The notes: generated by a model from the sequence alone, not told the origin. Numbered from the stretch's first letter, positions 24,501 to 34,254 are shown. The stretch: 38,075 bases of DNA from Streptomyces rhizoryzae (GCF_023155275.1 NZ_JALMUV010000059.1:1-38075); one strand, 5' to 3'. Made by a program: numbers and translations.

Positions 24501-27500
24501 ATGCCTGAGGCACCCCTGAAATCGACCTTCGGCGAAGAAGACACGCCCTTTGCCCAGCTGTCAGTAGCTGCGCGGGAGGTTTGGGCGAAGTCCGATGCGA
24601 AAAGGGGTAGTTGGCTTCCACTGTGGCGGCACATGACGGACAGCGGCGCCGTGGCCGGGATGCTCTGGAAGAACTGGATCCCCCGCTCCGTGCGGGAGTT
24701 GGTGGCAGAGGCCCTGCCTGCCGGCGAAGCAGACGCCCTGATACTCGTGCGGTTCCTGGCCTCCGCTCACGACTCGGGCAAAGCCACCCCTGCTTTCGCC
24801 TGCCAGGTCGAGTCGTTGGCCGCGCGGATGCGTGATGTCGGGCTCGACATGCCGCTGGCCAGGGAGTACGGGCAGGACCGGCGGCTGGCGCCGCACGGGC
24901 TGGCTGGGCAGTTGCTGTTGCAGGAGTGGATGGCGGAGCGGTTCGGGCTGCGCGGCCGGGTTTCCGGTCAGTTCGCGGTCGTGGCGGGTGGCCATCACGG
25001 GACGCCACCGGATCACCAGCAAATTCACGATCTTCAGCTTCGCCCGCATCTGCTCCGGCATCCCGGGACGAGCGAGGAGCTGTGGCGCCAGGTTCAGTAC
25101 GAGCTGATGGATGCCTGTGCGGCGGCGGCCGGGGCAACGCAACGCCTGCCGGAGTGGCAGAAGGTTCGGTTGCCCCAGCCGGCCCAGGTGGCGTTGACGG
25201 CGGTGGTGATCGTCGCGGACTGGATCGCCAGTTCACCCGAGCTTTTTCCGTACGATCCCGAGAGCTGGCAACCCGCGGGCGCAGTGGGTGAGCAGCGGCG
25301 GCTGCGCGCCGCCTGGGAGGGGCTGGACCTGATCAAGGGGTGGGCACCGCAGGAACCCCAGGAGTCGGCGGAGCAGTTGTTCGCGCAGCGGTTTCCGCAG
25401 CTGAAGGATGCGGTGATCCGGCCGGTCCAGGCGGAAGCGGTGCGGATGGCACGGGCCATGCCGACGCCTGGTCTGCTGGTGATCGAGGCGCCCATGGGCG
25501 AGGGGAAGACGGAGGCGGCCTTCGCCGCGGCGGAGGTCCTGGCGGCCCGGTCGGGAGCCGGCGGAGTGCTGGTGGCGCTGCCCACGCGGGCCACGGGTGA
25601 CGCGATGTTTCCCCGGTTGTTGGAGTGGCTGGAGCGGTTGCCGGGGTCGGACGGCGAGGACGACGGACGGCGGTCGGTGGTACTGGCTCATGCCAAAGCC
25701 GCGTTGAACGAGCAGTGGTCGGGATTGCTCCGGGCGGGACGGCGAACGATCGCCGCCGTGGATCCGGACGGTGAAGGGCTCGGCAGCGGAGGACGCGCCA
25801 AGCCCGCGGGGCTGCACGCGCATCAGTGGCTGCGGGGGCGGAAGAAGCAGCTGCTGGCGTCGTTCGCGGTGGCGACCATCGATCAGGTGCTGTTCGCCGG
25901 ACTGAAGACCCGGCACCTGGCGCTGCGGCACCTCGCCGTCGCCGGCAAGGTCGTGGTCATTGACGAGGTACATGCCTACGACGCGTACATGGGCCGGTAT
26001 CTGGATCGGGTGTTGGAGTGGCTGGCGGCGTACCGGGTGCCCGTGGTCCTGCTGTCGGCGACGCTGCCGGCGGAGCGCAGGCGGGCGCTGGTCGCGGCGT
26101 ACGCCGGTGCGGCGCCGGCCGAGGGCGAGACGGCGGCTGATGCCTACCCCCTGATCACGGCCGCGTCTCCCGGCCACTCGGCCCTTACCGCGCACCCGGC
26201 CGCGGCATCCGGGCGCCGCACCCCCGTGATGGTGGAGCGGCTGGACGATGACCCGGTGGCGCTGGCCGATCGGCTGGAGCGGGAACTGGCCGAGGGCGGT
26301 TGCGCCTTGGTGATACGCAACACCGTGGATCGCGTGATGGAAACCGCGGACGTGCTCCGGACGCGCATGGGGAACGAGGCTGTCACCGTCACGCATTCGC
26401 GCTTCCTTGCCGCCGACCGGGCAGCGAACGACGCAGACCTGTTGCGGCGGTTCGGGCGGGAGGGGCAGGAACGACCCGCTCGCCATGTGGTGGTGGCGAG
26501 CCAGGTAGCCGAACAGTCGCTGGACGTGGATTTCGATCTGCTGGTCACCGACCTGGCTCCGGTCGACTTGGTGCTTCAGAGAATGGGACGGCTGCACCGG
26601 CACGCACGGGCCCGGCCCGCGCGCCTGGCCCGCCCGCGGTGCCTGATAACCGGTGTGAAGGATTGGCAGACCAGTCCTCCGCAGGCTGTCGACGGCACTC
26701 TTGCCGTGTATCGGAGCGCATACAGCCTGCTGCGTTCTGCGGCCGTCCTCGGCCCGTATCTGAACGGCGAACCGCTGGTGCTGCCCGATGCCATCAGCCC
26801 CTTGGTGCAGGCCGCCTACGGGGACAGCCCGGTCGGCCCGGACACCTGGGCGGCGCAGTTGAGCGAGGCGCATGCCGCGCACGAGCGGCTGCTCGCCGAG
26901 AAACGGGAGAAGGCCGGGAGCTTTCTGCTGGACCCGGTCCGGCGGCCAGGACGCCCGGTTTACGGGTTGCTGGAGGCCGCGGCCGGGGATGTGGACGACA
27001 GCCCCGCCGGGCGTGCACAGGTCCGGGACAGTGAGGAGTCGCTGGAGGTACTGGTCGTTCAACGGCAGGCCGATGGCCGGCTGACAACGGTCCCGTGGCT
27101 GGACGACGGAGCGGAGGGGGGCCGGGGCGGCCTGGAGTTGCCGACCGACTTCCCGCCGAGCCGGCGGGCGGCGGAGGCGGTGGCCGCGAGCGCGCTCACC
27201 CTTCCGGCGCGGTTCAGCAAGCACTGGATGGCCGAACGGGTGATCGAGGAGCTGGAGCAGTTCCTGGTTCCCGCCTGGCAGGTCAAGGAAACTCCTTGGC
27301 TGAATGGGGAGTTGATTCTCGTTCTCGACGCGGATTGTCAGACCCGTCTGGCAGGCTTCGTTCTCACCTACAGCCGTGCCGACGGCTTGCGGGTGACGTC
27401 CCCCGGCGTGCCCGCGGAGACGGGCGTCACGGCCGGTACGGGGGCAACGGCCCCGGGGAACGGAGGTGCGGGGAGTGAGGGCAGTGAAAGTGACGAGGAC

Positions 27501-29333
27501 GGTGACCGGGAGCGTCAGCGGGAGAGGGCCGCGGTCGGTGTCGAGCCGGGTGCCGGTGGTCGTTCCGTTACCGCTGGGGCGAGCATGGTGACGGAGGCGC
27601 CCGCAGAAGCGTGCGGGCCGCTGTCCTTCGACTTGGTGTCCCGACCGTGGCTGCCGGTGCAGCGTACGGACGGCACGGTCACCGAGGTGTCCCTGCTCGG
27701 GCTGTTCGAGCAGGCGGCTGCGCTGCGCCGGCTGGTGGGGGACGTACCGACCCAGGAGATCGCCCTGCTGCGACTGCTCCTCGCGATCGTCTACGACGCG
27801 CTGGACGGCCCGGTGGCGGTGGAGGACTGGGAGGATCTGTGGCTGGCGGACGCCCCGTTCGCCGCGGTGCCCACGTACCTCGAACGGCACCGGGACCGTT
27901 TCGACCTGTTCCATCCCGAGCGGCCGTTCTACCAGGTCGCCGGGCTGCGTACCGCGAAGGGCGAGATCGCCCCACTGAGCCGGATCGTCGCGGACGTGCC
28001 CGTGGGCGAGCCCTTCTTCGCCATGCGCCGCCCCGGGGTCGAAGCGCTGCCTTACGCGGAGGCCGCCCGGTGGCTCGTGCACGCCCACACCTACGACACC
28101 TCCGGGATCAAGTCCGCCATGGAGGGCGACGAACGAGGCAGAGCCGGGAAGGTCTACCCGCTGGGCGTGGGGACCCTCGGAAACCTGGGGGGAGTCTTCG
28201 CCGAGGGCGACACCCTGCGGGAGACCCTGCTGCTCAACCTCATCGCCCTGGAGGAGGCCAGGGCCGGGGCGGATGTGGCCGCCGACGAGGACGTACCCGT
28301 CTGGCGGCGCAAGGATCCACTCGGGCCGGGCGAGCGCAAGGACCCGCCCGGAACGGTCTCCCCTGCGGGGCTGCGGGACCTGTACACCTGGCAGTCCCGC
28401 AGGATCCGGCTGCACCCCGAGGGCGGTGCGGTGACGGGAGTTGTCCTCGGGTACGGTGACCCGCTCGTTTTGGCCGCACCGTGGAAGCTGGAGCCGATGT
28501 CGGCCTGGCGACGCAACGAGACGCAGGAGAAGAAGCAGGGCCGGTCCCCGGTCTACACACCGCTGCGGCACGATCCGAGCAAGGCGGCGTGGCGCGGCCT
28601 GGGCTCGTTGCTGCCGGCCCGCCGGCAGACGGCGCACAACGGGCAGCGCGGTGCGCCGGCCGAGAACCTGCGTTCCGGAATCGCCAGATGGTTCACGCAG
28701 GTGATCACGGCGAGCGAGATCGATCCGGGCACGCTGGTCCGGCTGCGTCTGGTCGGCGCGGTCTACGGCACCCAGCAATCCGTGATCGATGAGATCGTGG
28801 ACGACTCCGTCGTGCTGCCGGTGATCACCTTGCACGAGGCGAATCCGGTATACGGCGCCGCCGCGGTCGACGCCGTCAAGGATGCGGAGGGCTGCGTCAT
28901 CGCTTTGGGCCAGCTCGCCGCGAATCTCGCCCGGGCGGCGGGTGCGGACCCCACCGGCCCCGCCACCACCGCCCGCGACCTGGGTTTCGGAACCCTGGAC
29001 GGCCCTTACCGGGCATGGCTGAAGAGCCTGCTCGCCTTCCCCGAACTGGACTCTGCGCGCCGGGAATGGCGCACCACGGTACGGCGGAACCTCCTGCGGC
29101 TCAGTGAGCGGCTGCTCGCCTCCGCGGGACCCGCGGCCGATGAGGGCCGGCTGGTCGACATCCCCGGCATGGGCACCCGCCTGATGGACTCGGGACGGGC
29201 CGAACACTGGTTCCGCGCCCGCCTCACCGCCGTCCTCGGCCCGCCAAGCCCGCTCCCCCTCAGCGGAGTTGACGCACCTCTTCCCTCCGGCACCGGTTCC
29301 GCAACCCCTCAGCCCCCTGCGAGTACCCGATGA
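24501..29333 (+). CDS. cas3-cse1: Cas3-Cse1 fusion (type I-E nuclease-helicase joined to the Cascade large subunit)
   Basis: A single 1610-residue polypeptide. The Cas3 HD nuclease spans residues 1-270: H44 (RHMTDSGAVAG), H90-D91 (AHDSGKA), H165-H166 and D240. The helicase follows with Walker A APMGEGKTEAA (330-340), the DEVH box at 488-491, SAT at 519-521 and QRMGRLHRH (693-701). A Gly/Asp/Glu-rich linker lies at about 970-1037. Cse1 (CasA) begins with SFDLVSRPWLPVQ (about 1042) and has LFHPERPFYQVAGL (1136-1149). Fusions of this order are documented in several actinobacteria. Cse1 recognises the PAM and recruits Cas3, so tethering would deliver the nuclease directly. ATG 24501 is chosen with GGGAGGA about seven bases upstream rather than the in-frame start at 24402, which lies within the hairpin. 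No frameshift is present. Confidence 0.97.
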   Translation: MPEAPLKSTFGEEDTPFAQLSVAAREVWAKSDAKRGSWLPLWRHMTDSGAVAGMLWKNWIPRSVRELVAEALPAGEADALILVRFLASAHDSGKATPAFACQVESLAARMRDVGLDMPLAREYGQDRRLAPHGLAGQLLLQEWMAERFGLRGRVSGQFAVVAGGHHGTPPDHQQIHDLQLRPHLLRHPGTSEELWRQVQYELMDACAAAAGATQRLPEWQKVRLPQPAQVALTAVVIVADWIASSPELFPYDPESWQPAGAVGEQRRLRAAWEGLDLIKGWAPQEPQESAEQLFAQRFPQLKDAVIRPVQAEAVRMARAMPTPGLLVIEAPMGEGKTEAAFAAAEVLAARSGAGGVLVALPTRATGDAMFPRLLEWLERLPGSDGEDDGRRSVVLAHAKAALNEQWSGLLRAGRRTIAAVDPDGEGLGSGGRAKPAGLHAHQWLRGRKKQLLASFAVATIDQVLFAGLKTRHLALRHLAVAGKVVVIDEVHAYDAYMGRYLDRVLEWLAAYRVPVVLLSATLPAERRRALVAAYAGAAPAEGETAADAYPLITAASPGHSALTAHPAAASGRRTPVMVERLDDDPVALADRLERELAEGGCALVIRNTVDRVMETADVLRTRMGNEAVTVTHSRFLAADRAANDADLLRRFGREGQERPARHVVVASQVAEQSLDVDFDLLVTDLAPVDLVLQRMGRLHRHARARPARLARPRCLITGVKDWQTSPPQAVDGTLAVYRSAYSLLRSAAVLGPYLNGEPLVLPDAISPLVQAAYGDSPVGPDTWAAQLSEAHAAHERLLAEKREKAGSFLLDPVRRPGRPVYGLLEAAAGDVDDSPAGRAQVRDSEESLEVLVVQRQADGRLTTVPWLDDGAEGGRGGLELPTDFPPSRRAAEAVAASALTLPARFSKHWMAERVIEELEQFLVPAWQVKETPWLNGELILVLDADCQTRLAGFVLTYSRADGLRVTSPGVPAETGVTAGTGATAPGNGGAGSEGSESDEDGDRERQRERAAVGVEPGAGGRSVTAGASMVTEAPAEACGPLSFDLVSRPWLPVQRTDGTVTEVSLLGLFEQAAALRRLVGDVPTQEIALLRLLLAIVYDALDGPVAVEDWEDLWLADAPFAAVPTYLERHRDRFDLFHPERPFYQVAGLRTAKGEIAPLSRIVADVPVGEPFFAMRRPGVEALPYAEAARWLVHAHTYDTSGIKSAMEGDERGRAGKVYPLGVGTLGNLGGVFAEGDTLRETLLLNLIALEEARAGADVAADEDVPVWRRKDPLGPGERKDPPGTVSPAGLRDLYTWQSRRIRLHPEGGAVTGVVLGYGDPLVLAAPWKLEPMSAWRRNETQEKKQGRSPVYTPLRHDPSKAAWRGLGSLLPARRQTAHNGQRGAPAENLRSGIARWFTQVITASEIDPGTLVRLRLVGAVYGTQQSVIDEIVDDSVVLPVITLHEANPVYGAAAVDAVKDAEGCVIALGQLAANLARAAGADPTGPATTARDLGFGTLDGPYRAWLKSLLAFPELDSARREWRTTVRRNLLRLSERLLASAGPAADEGRLVDIPGMGTRLMDSGRAEHWFRARLTAVLGPPSPLPLSGVDAPLPSGTGSATPQPPASTR

Positions 29334-30118
29334 CACCGTCCAGGCAGCAGATCGACAGCGCGAGCACGGCGGGGAACACCGCACCCGGCGATCCGTCGTG
29401 GCGCTCCCTTCCGCGTGCGGCCGCCGTGCGCACCATCAACCGGCTGCAGAGCGGATACCGCCTGGACAGGCCGGCAGCGGTGGCCGCGGTGGCCCGTTTG
29501 CGCCGGGAGGCCGGGCAGGATGCCCATGCCTCACCCACCAGCTGGGGGCTGGACGACCTGGCGGCCCTCACCGAACTACGCGAACGGAAGGACACAGAGG
29601 ACGACGGCGCCGCACTGCACCGGCCACCCGAGACCAGGCGGGAACGCGAGCGGCGTGAGGCACGTGAGGATCGCCAGGACCAGGCGGTCCACATCGCGGT
29701 GACGCTCTGGGCACTGCACCAGCAGTCCGTGCGTGACGAGCCGATGCACGTGGCCGGCTGGTCCCTCGGCCGCGCGGTGCGGCGATTGTCCCAGGTGACT
29801 CAAGAGAAACATTCGGAGCCGGTCGAAGAGATCAGCCCCACCATCCGCAAGCGTTTCGTACGCATCGGCACCTCTGCCGACATCGACACCTTGCGCCGCC
29901 GGCTGCGGGAGATGGTGCTGCTGCTCCGCGCCGCACGCATCCCCCTGGACTACGGACTGCTCGCGGACCAGCTCGACCGCTGGCAGGACGAGTGGAACCA
30001 AGGCGACGTCAGGCGCGCGTGGGGCCGCGACTTCCATCGTGTCCACCGCACCACGGCCACCGCGGACCCAGCCGGCGAGGGTACGACAGCTTCCCTGGCC
30101 GACGACGCCCCCATATAG
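29330..30118 (+). CDS. cse2: Cse2 (CasB), small subunit of Cascade
   Basis: A 262-residue helical protein starting at ATG 29330, which overlaps the fusion gene's TGA by four bases. Cse2 dimers line the belly of Cascade and hold the displaced strand. Recognisable Cse2 features are HIAVTLWALHQQS at about residues 120-132, SLGRAVRRLSQVT, and ISPTIRKRFVRIGTSADIDT with the conserved RF-RIGTS-ID pattern, then LRRRLREMVLLLRA. It is longer than typical Cse2 (160-220 residues), with a charged insertion (RRERERREAREDRQDQAV) at about residues 102-119 and a flexible C-terminus. Position and conserved core make the call secure. Confidence 0.93.
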   Translation: MTPSRQQIDSASTAGNTAPGDPSWRSLPRAAAVRTINRLQSGYRLDRPAAVAAVARLRREAGQDAHASPTSWGLDDLAALTELRERKDTEDDGAALHRPPETRRERERREAREDRQDQAVHIAVTLWALHQQSVRDEPMHVAGWSLGRAVRRLSQVTQEKHSEPVEEISPTIRKRFVRIGTSADIDTLRRRLREMVLLLRAARIPLDYGLLADQLDRWQDEWNQGDVRRAWGRDFHRVHRTTATADPAGEGTTASLADDAPI

Positions 30119-30211
30119 AGCCGGCCCCAGGCACTCCGGTACGCGCCCACCTCCTGCGCTTCCGCTGGAGCTCAGGCACCACCAGACCAGACGAGAACGG
30201 AACGAACCACG

Positions 30212-31423
30212 GTGACCCGGACCATCCTCGACGTCCACATCCTCCAGACCGTCCCGCCGAGCAACCTCAACCGCGACGACACCGGAACCCCGAAGTCCGC
30301 TTATTACGGAGGGGTCCGGCGGGCCCGGGTCTCCAGCCAGGCGTGGAAGCGCGCGACACGCAAGGCGTTCAACGACCTCCTGCCCCCCGAGGAACTCGGA
30401 GTACGGACGAAGAAGGTGACCGAAGCACTGGCCGAGCGGATCCTCGCCCGGGAAAGCTCCCTCCAGGCGGTAGCGGTCCAGTTGGCCGCCGAAACCCTCA
30501 AAGTGGCAACGGGAATCAAGATCGACGTACCGAAGCGCAAAGAGAAGAAGGGGGAGGAGACGACCACCCCGGCCGCACCCGAGTCCTCCTACCTGATGTT
30601 CCTGAGCAGGCGCCAGCTGGACGCGCTCGCGGCGCTGGCTATCGAGGGCAGCGGTCCCCACGGCGAGGTCAAGATCCTCATCGACCACCTCAAGAAGAAC
30701 AAGGCCAGGGCCCGGCATGCGGTGGACGCCCGGCACTCGGTGGACATCGCGCTCTTCGGGCGCATGGTCGCGGACTCCGCCGACCTCAACGTGGAGGCGG
30801 CCACCCAAGTGGCACACGCTCTCAGCGTGCACAAGTCGGACATCGAATCCGACTACTACACCGCGGTGGATGACCGCAGTCCCGACGACGAATCCGGCGC
30901 CGGAATGATCGGCACCATCGACTTCAACTCCGCGACCCTCTACCGCTACGCCGCCGTGGACGTCGACGAGTTGCAGCGCAACCTCGGCCTCGGGCTGCGG
31001 GAGGGTGAAGCACCCAGTACCCCGGTGGAGAAGGCGATCGGCGCCTTCCTCGAGGCGTTCATCACCTCCCTCCCGACTGGCAAGATCAACACCTTCGGCA
31101 ACCACACCCTGCCCTCCGCCGTGATCGTCAAGCTCCGCGACCGCTGGCCGGTGAGTTTCGTCGGCGCCTTCGAGGAGCCAGTACGCCAGGGACCCGCCGG
31201 CGGGTATCTGCGCGAGAGCTGCCGCAAACTTGCCTCCTACATCCCGGAGCTGGAGGAGAAGTACGGAATCCGGACTGCCCCCGAGCACAGCTGGGTGTTC
31301 CGCGTGGGTGAGGAGACCGAGGACCTCACACCGCTCGGTACGGCCGTCTCCCTGACCTCGCTGATCCGGGACGTGAGCGCGGCGGTGGCGCAGCGCCTGG
31401 CGCCGTCCGGAGTCACGGCATGA
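30212..31423 (+). CDS. cas7e: Cas7e (Cse4/CasC), Cascade backbone subunit
   Basis: A 403-residue RAMP protein. Six copies wrap the crRNA in type I-E Cascade. The N-terminus has LDVHILQTVPPSNLNRDDTG and SAYYGGVRRARVSSQAWKRA, the conserved Cas7e opening including the SSQAWKRA motif. A lysine/glutamate-rich insertion (KRKEKKGEE) follows near residue 110. Later ARHAVDARHSVDIALFGRMV and FNSATLYRYAAVDVDEL are family hallmarks. Start GTG 30212 follows a 93-base gap after cse2 with a weak ribosome binding site, so translation may depend partly on upstream ribosomes. It overlaps cas5e by four bases (ATGA). Confidence 0.95.
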   Translation: MTRTILDVHILQTVPPSNLNRDDTGTPKSAYYGGVRRARVSSQAWKRATRKAFNDLLPPEELGVRTKKVTEALAERILARESSLQAVAVQLAAETLKVATGIKIDVPKRKEKKGEETTTPAAPESSYLMFLSRRQLDALAALAIEGSGPHGEVKILIDHLKKNKARARHAVDARHSVDIALFGRMVADSADLNVEAATQVAHALSVHKSDIESDYYTAVDDRSPDDESGAGMIGTIDFNSATLYRYAAVDVDELQRNLGLGLREGEAPSTPVEKAIGAFLEAFITSLPTGKINTFGNHTLPSAVIVKLRDRWPVSFVGAFEEPVRQGPAGGYLRESCRKLASYIPELEEKYGIRTAPEHSWVFRVGEETEDLTPLGTAVSLTSLIRDVSAAVAQRLAPSGVTA

Positions 31424-32196
31424 CGGTGCTCCTGCTACGGCTCGCCGGGCCCCTTCAGTCCTGGGGCTCGGCGGCCCGCTTCGCCCGCCGCAGCACGGAG
31501 AACGCTCCCACCAAGAGCGGAGTGCTCGGCCTGCTCGCCGCTGCCGAAGGGCGTCCTCGCGACGCCGACCTCTCCGACCTGGCAGCCCTGCGGTTCGGCG
31601 TACGTATCGACCAACCGGGGACGCGCCTGCGGGACTTCCACACCGCCCATCATTCCGACTCGGGCAAGGCCATGCCCCTGTCCGAACGGTTCTACCTCGC
31701 CGACGCCGTCTTCGTCGCCGGTCTCGAAGGGGACCCGGCGCTGCTGCAACACCTCCACCAAGCCCTCCGCGCCCCATGCTTCCTGCCCTACCTCGGCCGC
31801 CGTTCCTGCCCCCCGTCCCTCCCCCTCGACATGGGCGCCCCGCAGGACGGCACCACCCTGGAGGACGCCCTGTGCACCGCGGAGTGGCAGGCGTCCGCCT
31901 GGTACCGGCAGCAACGGAAACGGACGTCACGCAGCGGCCGGGGGCCGGTCGCTGCGGACTCGCTGGACATCCTGATCGACTGCCCGCCGGACGAGACCCC
32001 ACATCTGTCGCTGCGCGACACCCCGCTCGCCTTCGACCCGCGCCACCGCCGGTACGGACTACGCGGCGTGCTCACCGACCGCGTCGGCCTGCCGGCGGAC
32101 GCGGCACAAGAGCCCCACGACCCGACCGCTGGCCTCCGCCCCCTGCCCACACCCCTGAGCACCACCACAGCAGAGGACTCCCCGAGGACCCCCTGA
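31420..32196 (+). CDS. cas5e: Cas5e (CasD), crRNA 5'-handle binding subunit
   Basis: A 258-residue RAMP protein capping the 5' end of crRNA in Cascade. It starts VLLLRLAGPLQSWGSAARFA, followed by RRSTENAPTKSGVLGLLAAA; the PLQSWG motif and the TKSGV--LLAAA motif are diagnostic of Cas5e. RDFHTAHH and SERFYLADAVFVAGLEG follow, and ALRAPCFLPYLGRRSCPPSL is the conserved thumb region. About 35 extra Pro/Ser/Thr-rich residues end the protein. The TGA at 32194-32196 shares its last base with the cas6e ATG. Confidence 0.95.
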   Translation: MTVLLLRLAGPLQSWGSAARFARRSTENAPTKSGVLGLLAAAEGRPRDADLSDLAALRFGVRIDQPGTRLRDFHTAHHSDSGKAMPLSERFYLADAVFVAGLEGDPALLQHLHQALRAPCFLPYLGRRSCPPSLPLDMGAPQDGTTLEDALCTAEWQASAWYRQQRKRTSRSGRGPVAADSLDILIDCPPDETPHLSLRDTPLAFDPRHRRYGLRGVLTDRVGLPADAAQEPHDPTAGLRPLPTPLSTTTAEDSPRTP

Positions 32197-32921
32197 TGTA
32201 CCTGACCCGCTTCCGCCTCAACACCGCCCGCTCCGGCGCCCGCCGGCTCCTCGGTTCACCGCACCTCCTGCACGGCGCCGTGGACATGGCCTTCCCCGAC
32301 CCACCGCCCCGGGACGGGCAGCAGCCACGGGTCCTGTGGCGCGTGGACCCCGCCGCCGCGGGGCGAGCCGACCTGTTCATCGTCAGCCCCCGCCGCCCCG
32401 ACCTCACCCACCTCGTCGAACAGGCGGGCTGGCCGGGCCTGGAAGGCCCCGGATGGGCCACCTTCGCCTACGGCGAATTCCTCGACGGCCTCACGGCGGG
32501 CGGCATCTGGGCCTTCCGTCTCACCGCCAATCCCGTGCACGACATCCGCAAGCCCGGAGACGCCGAAGGCAGCCGGACCAAGCGGACCGCCCACGTCACA
32601 CCACGGCACCAGATCGGCTGGCTGCTCAAGCGGCAGGAACGCGCGGGGTTCGAGATCGTCCGCACACCGGCGGAACGCCGGCTCACCCAGCACGGCCACG
32701 ACCACGACGTCATCGTGCACGACCGCCTCCCCCTCCAGTTCCGCAAAGGCGACGAGAAGGATTCCGCCCGCCACCACGTCCGCTTCACCCGCGTCACCTT
32801 CGACGGCCGGCTCCGCATCACCGACGCCGACGCCTTCCGCCGCACCCTCACCCACGGCCTGGGCAAAGCCAAGGCATACGGCTGCGGCCTCATGACCCTC
32901 GCCCCGGCACGAGCCTCATGA
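32196..32921 (+). CDS. cas6e: Cas6e (CasE/Cse3), crRNA-processing endoribonuclease
   Basis: A 241-residue two-RRM-like protein that cuts pre-crRNA at the base of the repeat hairpin and stays on the 3' end. The N-terminus MYLTRFRLNT and PHLLHGAVDMAFPDP are typical, with His26 the probable catalytic residue. LWRVDP and LFIVSPRRPDLTHL follow. GWLLKRQERAGFEI and the glycine-rich C-terminal loop HGLGKAKAYGCGLMTLAPA, which binds the stem, complete the pattern. It should cut after the GCGGGG strand of this locus's repeat. The cas1 ATG overlaps its TGA. Confidence 0.95.
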   Translation: MYLTRFRLNTARSGARRLLGSPHLLHGAVDMAFPDPPPRDGQQPRVLWRVDPAAAGRADLFIVSPRRPDLTHLVEQAGWPGLEGPGWATFAYGEFLDGLTAGGIWAFRLTANPVHDIRKPGDAEGSRTKRTAHVTPRHQIGWLLKRQERAGFEIVRTPAERRLTQHGHDHDVIVHDRLPLQFRKGDEKDSARHHVRFTRVTFDGRLRITDADAFRRTLTHGLGKAKAYGCGLMTLAPARAS

Positions 32922-33895
32922 ACACCGTCAGCCGCCGCCGCATCTCCTCACCACGGGAGCTGGCCCGGATCGGCGACCGGTTCTCCTTTCTCTACCTGGA
33001 GCGCTGCACAATCCACCGCGAGGACAACGCGCTCACGGCCACCGACGCGGACGGCATCATGCACATCCCCTCCGCAACCATCGGGACCCTTCTCCTGGGC
33101 CCCGGCACCCGCGTCACCCACCAAGCCATGTCCGTACTCGGCGAATGCGGTGCCGGCGTGGTCTGGGTCGGCGAACAGGGCGTGCGCTTCTACGCCGGCG
33201 GCCGCGCCCTCACCCGCTCCTCCCGCCTCGTGGAAGCGCAGGCCACCGCGTGGGCGAACCGCCGCACCCGGCTCGCCGTGGCACGCGCCATGTACCGCCT
33301 GCGCTTCCCCGAGGACGACCCGTCAACGCGCACCCGGCAGGAGTTGCTCAACATGGAGGGCCGCCGGGTCAAGGAGTGCTACCGCCGCGAATCAACCCGC
33401 ACCGGCGTCCCCTGGCGCCGCCGCGAATATCACCCCGGCAACTTCGCTGCCGGCGATCCACCCAACCAAGCCATCACGGCATCCGCCCAGTGCATGTACG
33501 GCATCGCCCACGCCGTGGTGACCGCACTGGGCTGCTCCCCCGGGCTCGGCTTCGTCCACTCAGGACACGAGCGCTCCTTCGTCCTCGACATCGCCGACCT
33601 CTACAAGACCGACGTCGGCATCCCCGCCGCTTTCGACGCAGCAGCCGGAGGCCCGGAAGACATCGCCTCCCGCACCCGCCGCGCACTGCGCGACCGCATC
33701 AACACCACAGGACTCCTCGACCGCTGCGTCGAGGACATCAAGGCCCTCCTCCTCGGCCCGCAGAACGACCGCGAAGCGATCGAGATGACAGACCAGGTCT
33801 CACTCCAGTCGGACAACGGTGTACTCGTCGAAGGCGGACGCAACTACGACAACAGCGAATCCAGCAATCACCTGGCGGAGGAACCGATCTGGTGA
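32918..33895 (+). CDS. cas1: Cas1, type I-E integrase subunit for spacer acquisition
   Basis: A 325-residue metal-dependent integrase. The N-terminal beta domain has RFSFLYLERCTIHRED, and the helical catalytic domain contains E147 (LNMEGRRVKECY), H214 (GFVHSGHERSF) and D227 (VLDIADLYK), the expected metal-binding triad. AWANRRTRLAVARAMYRLRF is typical of I-E Cas1. With Cas2 it inserts new spacers beside the leader. The C-terminus is long and Asn/Glu-rich. The TGA overlaps the cas2 GTG by two bases. Confidence 0.96.
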   Translation: MNTVSRRRISSPRELARIGDRFSFLYLERCTIHREDNALTATDADGIMHIPSATIGTLLLGPGTRVTHQAMSVLGECGAGVVWVGEQGVRFYAGGRALTRSSRLVEAQATAWANRRTRLAVARAMYRLRFPEDDPSTRTRQELLNMEGRRVKECYRRESTRTGVPWRRREYHPGNFAAGDPPNQAITASAQCMYGIAHAVVTALGCSPGLGFVHSGHERSFVLDIADLYKTDVGIPAAFDAAAGGPEDIASRTRRALRDRINTTGLLDRCVEDIKALLLGPQNDREAIEMTDQVSLQSDNGVLVEGGRNYDNSESSNHLAEEPIW

Positions 33896-34254
33896 CCGTC
33901 ATCGTCCTGGCAAACTGCCCTGCCGGCCTCCGCGGCTTCCTCACCCGCTGGCTCCTCGAAATCTCCCCCGGCGTCTTCCTCGGCTCCGTCTCCACCCGGG
34001 TCCGAGACATCCTTTGGGAGGAAGTCCACCAGTACCGAGGCAAAGGCAGAGCCCTCCTGGCTTACCAAACCGACAACGAGCAAGGCTTCACCTTCGCCAC
34101 CCGCGAACACGCCTGGTACTCCACCGACCACGAGGGCCTCACCCTGCTGCACCGCCCCTCCCTTCAGCCCCGCACCTCCACAACCACTCCCCCGGCGCCT
34201 CCGCCACAGGGCTGGAGCAAGGCAGCCAAGAGACGTCGCTTCGGGAAGCGCTAG
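33892..34254 (+). CDS. cas2: Cas2e, structural partner of Cas1
   Basis: A 120-residue protein from GTG 33892 with the Cas2e opening VIVLANCPAGLRGFLTRWLL, then SPGVFLGSVSTRVRDILWEE and ARR-free GFTFATREHAWYSTDHEGLT. The family is usually 90-100 residues; here a Pro/Thr-rich stretch followed by a basic GWSKAAKRRRFGKR tail extends it. Cas2 dimers bridge two Cas1 dimers during spacer integration. It is the last gene of the operon, and the leader starts right after it. Confidence 0.95.
   Translation: MTVIVLANCPAGLRGFLTRWLLEISPGVFLGSVSTRVRDILWEEVHQYRGKGRALLAYQTDNEQGFTFATREHAWYSTDHEGLTLLHRPSLQPRTSTTTPPAPPPQGWSKAAKRRRFGKR

Noticed and set aside
25233..29384. A 1383-residue minus-strand frame antisense to cas3-cse1
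   Set aside because: It has no recognisable domain and is composed of residues expected from reading GC-rich codons in reverse. The sense strand encodes the fully conserved Cas3-Cse1.
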